From NCBI RefSeq assembly GCF_900129425.1, contig NZ_LT670817.1:6262001-6326000 (forward strand): 64,000 nucleotides of DNA, given 5' to 3'. A program made the position numbers and the translations under genes. Within the stretch, counting starts at the first letter, position 1; the number at the start of each line of letters is the position of its first letter. This stretch comes from Bradyrhizobium erythrophlei. GTDB lineage: Bacteria; Pseudomonadota; Alphaproteobacteria; Rhizobiales; Xanthobacteraceae. Of the stretch, positions 61,316-64,000 are shown in pieces. The notes beneath the pieces were generated by a model. That model did no database searches. It saw only the letters and a program-made list of their open reading frames with translations, and had not been told where the DNA came from.

Positions 61316-62158
61316 TCAGCTCGCAAGCCGGGATACGTTTCGGAACTCGCGGGGGCTCACGCCGGCGTGGTTGCGGAAGAAACGCGTGAAATGCGCCGGT
61401 TCGGCAAAGCCGAGCTGGTTGCTGATATTGCGGACGCTCGCGGACTGATTGAGGACGGCGTCGACGGCCTGCTCCATGCGCACGACGTTCAGATAGACCT
61501 TCGGCGGCACGCCGATCGAGGACTCGAACAACCGGAAGAAATGCGCGCGCGATAGTCCCGCTTCCCTGGCGAACGTATCAAGTCCGGCACCCCGTCTGGT
61601 TTCGGCCCGCATCGACGCCGCAACCCGGCGGATGCGCCAGTCGCCGGAGCGCGCGTTCATCTCCCTGATCGACGCCGGGAAGCTTCGCCAGGGCGTGAAG
61701 CGCTCGATCACCGCGATCATCAGATCGGACAGCAACGATTCATGCGCCGTGCGCGCCTCGGGGCGGGCCATCATGTCGGCCGCCAGATTCATGGTGAGGC
61801 CTCGAATACGCGGGGACACGCCGCCGGACGGATGGACGAAGAAGCCCGGTGCGCCACTCGCCGCCCAGCCCGGCCGAAACGCCATCAACCATTCCGGTTC
61901 GACGTAAAGCGCGAGAATGACGGTGCGCGGCCGGTCCGGATCGTGCACATAGGAATGTGGCTGCCAGCCGTTCACCAGGACGGCGGTTTCGTTGGTGAGC
62001 GGATAGACCTTGTCGCCGACGACGAACTGGGTGTCCGCTCCCTCGACCTTCAAGAGCACGTGACAATGCGGATGGGCGTGGCGCACCAGCGACCAGTCCA
62101 TATCGAGAAGTGCGACGCGGCCAAAGGCTCCATGTGCAATTCGCAAAGCTGTCGACAT
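61316..62158 (-). CDS. AraC family transcriptional regulator
   Basis: A 280-residue activator-type protein. The N-terminal cupin sensor (HAHPHCHVLLKVEGADTQFVV; NGWQPHSYVHD) precedes the double helix-turn-helix: AREAGLSRAHFFRLFESSIG and ISNQLGFAEPAHFTRFFRNHAGVSPREFR. It lies 129 bases upstream of the molybdenum hydroxylase operon on the same strand and is likely to activate it in response to the substrate or a CoA-linked precursor. GGGAGAG precedes ATG 62158. Confidence 0.94.
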   Translation of the reverse strand: MSTALRIAHGAFGRVALLDMDWSLVRHAHPHCHVLLKVEGADTQFVVGDKVYPLTNETAVLVNGWQPHSYVHDPDRPRTVILALYVEPEWLMAFRPGWAASGAPGFFVHPSGGVSPRIRGLTMNLAADMMARPEARTAHESLLSDLMIAVIERFTPWRSFPASIREMNARSGDWRIRRVAASMRAETRRGAGLDTFAREAGLSRAHFFRLFESSIGVPPKVYLNVVRMEQAVDAVLNQSASVRNISNQLGFAEPAHFTRFFRNHAGVSPREFRNVSRLAS

Positions 62159-62292
62159 AGCAAACTCTCCCAATAGTAACGCCCGGTTCACGCGCCGTTG
62201 CGGGATACGAGCATCGTTCAACACTTGATCAAGAAACTTCTTCAGGCTTGATCGGGCGGCCTCCGGCTTCCAATTGGCAGTACTGAATTACC

Positions 62293-62988
62293 TTAAGATA
62301 AGGCAGTTGAGTAGATCGTCATGGTGCCAATGGCGAGAGTGACTACTCCGACGACAGCTTGCAAACACCGATTGGCCCAGGTGAGCCATCGCGCGGAAAC
62401 TGCGAGCGGCACCGCGATGACGACAGACAACGCGCCCATTCCAAGCATCGAACCGATGCCGAACAGCAGAACGTAGAACATTCCGTACGCGGGATTTTCC
62501 ACCTGCGATACCGCGAGGACGAGAAGCGCGGCCGACCCGGCCATCCCGTGCATCAATCCGACCAACAGCGAGCGCCAGCGAAAACCGTGCTGATGCGGAT
62601 GCGCGCTTTTCTGATGCGGGACGGCTTCATTCACGTGGCTATGGAGATGGATGTGCTCCGTGCCGTCGCCGTGTCGATGCCGGTGAAAATGCACGCGGTC
62701 ACGCCATAACCGCCATAATACGTTTGCGCCGAGTCCGACCAGCATGATGCCGACGGCGGTCTCCAGCGGTCGCGCGAGCCGTTCGGGAATCGCATGACCC
62801 AGCAGGATCGCCGCACCGGCGAAGGCGAACAGCGTCAGGGTATGGCCAAGCCCCCAGGTCAGCCCATGCTTGACGATATCGCGAACGCCGGTCCGGCGAG
62901 CGGCAATACTCGACACCGCGGCGATATGATCGGCTTCGAGCGCATGGCGCATTCCCAGCAAAAAGCCGATCCCCAGGATTCCGAACAT
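62293..62988 (-). CDS. Nickel/cobalt permease (NicO/HupE-UreH-like)
   Basis: A 231-residue inner-membrane metal transporter. The signature GMRHALEADHIAAVSSIAARR in the first helix matches the HxxxDH metal site of Ni/Co transporters. Six membrane spans are predicted. Between spans 3 and 4 lies a His-rich loop (about residues 96-135, with HFHRHRHGDGTEHIHLHSH). A second HG site occurs in VGLMHGMAGSAALL. Nickel uptake for hydrogenase or urease is likely, and a hypB remnant lies just beyond. Confidence 0.9.
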   Translation of the reverse strand: MFGILGIGFLLGMRHALEADHIAAVSSIAARRTGVRDIVKHGLTWGLGHTLTLFAFAGAAILLGHAIPERLARPLETAVGIMLVGLGANVLWRLWRDRVHFHRHRHGDGTEHIHLHSHVNEAVPHQKSAHPHQHGFRWRSLLVGLMHGMAGSAALLVLAVSQVENPAYGMFYVLLFGIGSMLGMGALSVVIAVPLAVSARWLTWANRCLQAVVGVVTLAIGTMTIYSTALS

Positions 62989-63119
62989 ATAGTCCTCGAT
63001 TTCATTTTGACGAACAAAACCTCACCCCGAAGGCGACCTCACAGCTTCTGCGAATCTCGCTGCGCGGCCAAGCATACCAGCCTTCCAGGCCCTGTCCGCT
63101 ACGGGCCGAGACCTGAAAT

Positions 63120-63392
63120 ACCCTGGTCGAATATTACGGGGCAAACGAGGTTTGCGGCGTTCTCGATCATGACAACAGAAGGCGGTGCAGGCTTTAGCTC
63201 GGCGAGGCCCCGCGCCACCATGTCTGCTTCAAGATGGCACCCCGTTCCGGTATTGACCTGCACGGCCGGCGCCGGCGGCGGGGATGCGCTCGCCATCGTT
63301 GAGCGCGCGAATCTCCCACCCCGCGAACCACGCCCGGTTCTTCGCCGCCAGCGCGCCATTCTTCAAGGATGCGGGTTTCCAGCTCGACCACG
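63120..63392 (-). pseudogene. hypB: hypB remnant (hydrogenase nickel insertion GTPase)
   Basis: Read on the minus strand, pieces of HypB appear in order but in different frames: VELETRIL, then KNGALAAKNRAWFAGWEIRAL, then VQVNTGTGCHLEADMVARGL and PPSVVMIENAANLVCPVIFDQG. The P-loop (SSPGSGKT) and the rest of the G domain between the second and third pieces are missing, replaced by about 37 bases. The gene is therefore dead through frameshift and internal deletion. It sits beside a nickel permease and suggests a lost hydrogenase maturation locus. Confidence 0.85.
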
Positions 63393-63501
63393 CGTCAACC
63401 GAGGACCGCCATAGATCCGGCCTGCAGAGATTGATTGAGGATTTCGCGGACTTCTGCTGCACCGGCCGTTCGAGCGGCCAGCGCTTGACCTCGGGACGTC
63501 G

Positions 63502-63834
63502 CTATCTGTTAAACTCAAGATAAGTGGTCCACACGGCGCTGGCTAATGTCTGCGACGTCTGTAGAGCGCATGTCTTTTCGACTTCGGGCACTACTGCCGA
63601 CACGTCGATTTTCGCCTGGCTTTGATCGCTTGCCGCAGCAACGTAATTAAGCCCCGTCCAGAAACCATAGATCCAGACGGCTCCCTCTAATCGGTGCTCT
63701 TGCGTGGACCGCCAGTGAGAGCAACTCATCCCTCCGATTCCCATCATATCGACGGAAACCTTGGCGTCCTGCGCCGAGACAGGGCACAATGGAGCGGTGA
63801 AGAACAGCACCGCCAATAAAACTCGTTTTATCAT
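63502..63834 (-). CDS. Small secreted protein (Rap1a/HdeA-like)
   Basis: A 110-residue exported protein. A signal peptide ends at VSAQ (residue 21), and the mature part has two Cys (SCSHWR and TCALQT) that could form a disulfide. The segments WIYGFWTGLNYVAAASDQ and EVEKTCALQTSQTLASAVW resemble Rap1a-type immunity/HdeA-like helical proteins of alphaproteobacteria. Function uncertain. The remaining 166 bases to the window end hold no gene that I can see. Confidence 0.75.
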   Translation of the reverse strand: MIKRVLLAVLFFTAPLCPVSAQDAKVSVDMMGIGGMSCSHWRSTQEHRLEGAVWIYGFWTGLNYVAAASDQSQAKIDVSAVVPEVEKTCALQTSQTLASAVWTTYLEFNR

Positions 63835-64000
63835 GCGCCGGAAAACTCGCGTTCTGGAAACATTTTGTCTTGGCGAGGCGGATCTAAAGTTGTCACGGTC
63901 GTGTCGTAAGAGGCTGTAAAGCCTCCGTGCGATTCAGTGAACGTTACGCTCACGCTCGCTCATTCTGCAGCCATTTCCACCGCCTAGCGACGGCCCCAAA

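Noticed and set aside
60125..61555. A 476-codon open frame antisense to the molybdenum hydroxylase and AraC genes
   Set aside because: It is a shadow of two well-supported genes; its translation is Arg/Asp-rich with no recognisable domain.
1..64000. CRISPR arrays, rRNA and tRNA genes
   Set aside because: I saw no regularly spaced direct repeats and no rRNA-like or cloverleaf sequence ending in a CCA-type acceptor; a tRNA scan was not possible by eye, so a missed tRNA cannot be fully excluded.

Overview
The window looks like chromosomal DNA of a GC-rich alphaproteobacterium of the Bradyrhizobium/Rhodopseudomonas kind (Nitrobacteraceae). The signs are the XoxF-type methanol oxidation genes, a porin of the rhizobial Omp2/RopA type, many small secreted proteins, GTG/TTG starts with strong Shine-Dalgarno sites, and short palindromic intergenic repeats. 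This placement is inferred from gene content and not from any search.

Region 1 (1-17.2 kb) is a lanthanide/PQQ periplasmic oxidation locus. It holds the end of a TonB-dependent receptor, an ABC exporter pair of the PQQ-alcohol-dehydrogenase type, a small cytochrome c, a small Cys-rich secreted protein, a SoxYZ-like carrier with a zinc metallohydrolase (the 'quinoprotein relay' pair), then xoxF, xoxG, xoxJ and a CxxxCW rhodanese-like protein. After them come an uncharacterised secreted protein, a GH79 glycosidase, an ankyrin protein, a diheme cytochrome c, a second PQQ dehydrogenase that also carries the extra Asp of lanthanide enzymes, and an NHL propeller. Electrons from methanol or other alcohols would pass from PQQ to XoxG and the other cytochromes c. 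The receptor and ABC genes are placed to supply metal or cofactor.

Region 2 (17.2-21.9 kb) has an HU-like protein, a decapitated MBL-fold gene, and an MFS transporter, a Gfo/Idh/MocA dehydrogenase and a VOC protein that look like a small catabolic set. A 1.2-kb gene-poor stretch with palindromic repeats follows.

Region 3 (23.1-30.4 kb) is a carbohydrate island: phosphoketolase, beta-phosphoglucomutase-like HAD, GH65 disaccharide phosphorylase and ROK glucokinase, ending near an IS5-type transposase remnant. Region 4 (30.7-41.2 kb) is mosaic: GST, an orphan GAF histidine kinase, an AaeXAB-like efflux operon with SnoaL and a divergent TetR gene, small secreted proteins, a gene broken by an amber codon, diverged intergenic repeats and an orphan LanC-like protein.

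Region 5 (41.3-54.3 kb) is mostly envelope and regulation: an OmpR/EnvZ-type pair, a BamA outside its usual neighbourhood, an alpha/beta hydrolase lacking the nucleophile Ser, MarR, a major porin with leader and terminator, a candidate small RNA, a four-EF-hand secreted protein, a fatty acid hydroxylase and a patatin lipoprotein. Region 6 (54.5-64 kb) is a catabolic operon (enoyl-CoA hydratase, acyl-CoA ligase, three-subunit molybdenum hydroxylase whose large subunit is fused to a CoxG-like domain) under an AraC regulator, followed by a Ni/Co permease and a hypB remnant that suggest a lost hydrogenase locus.
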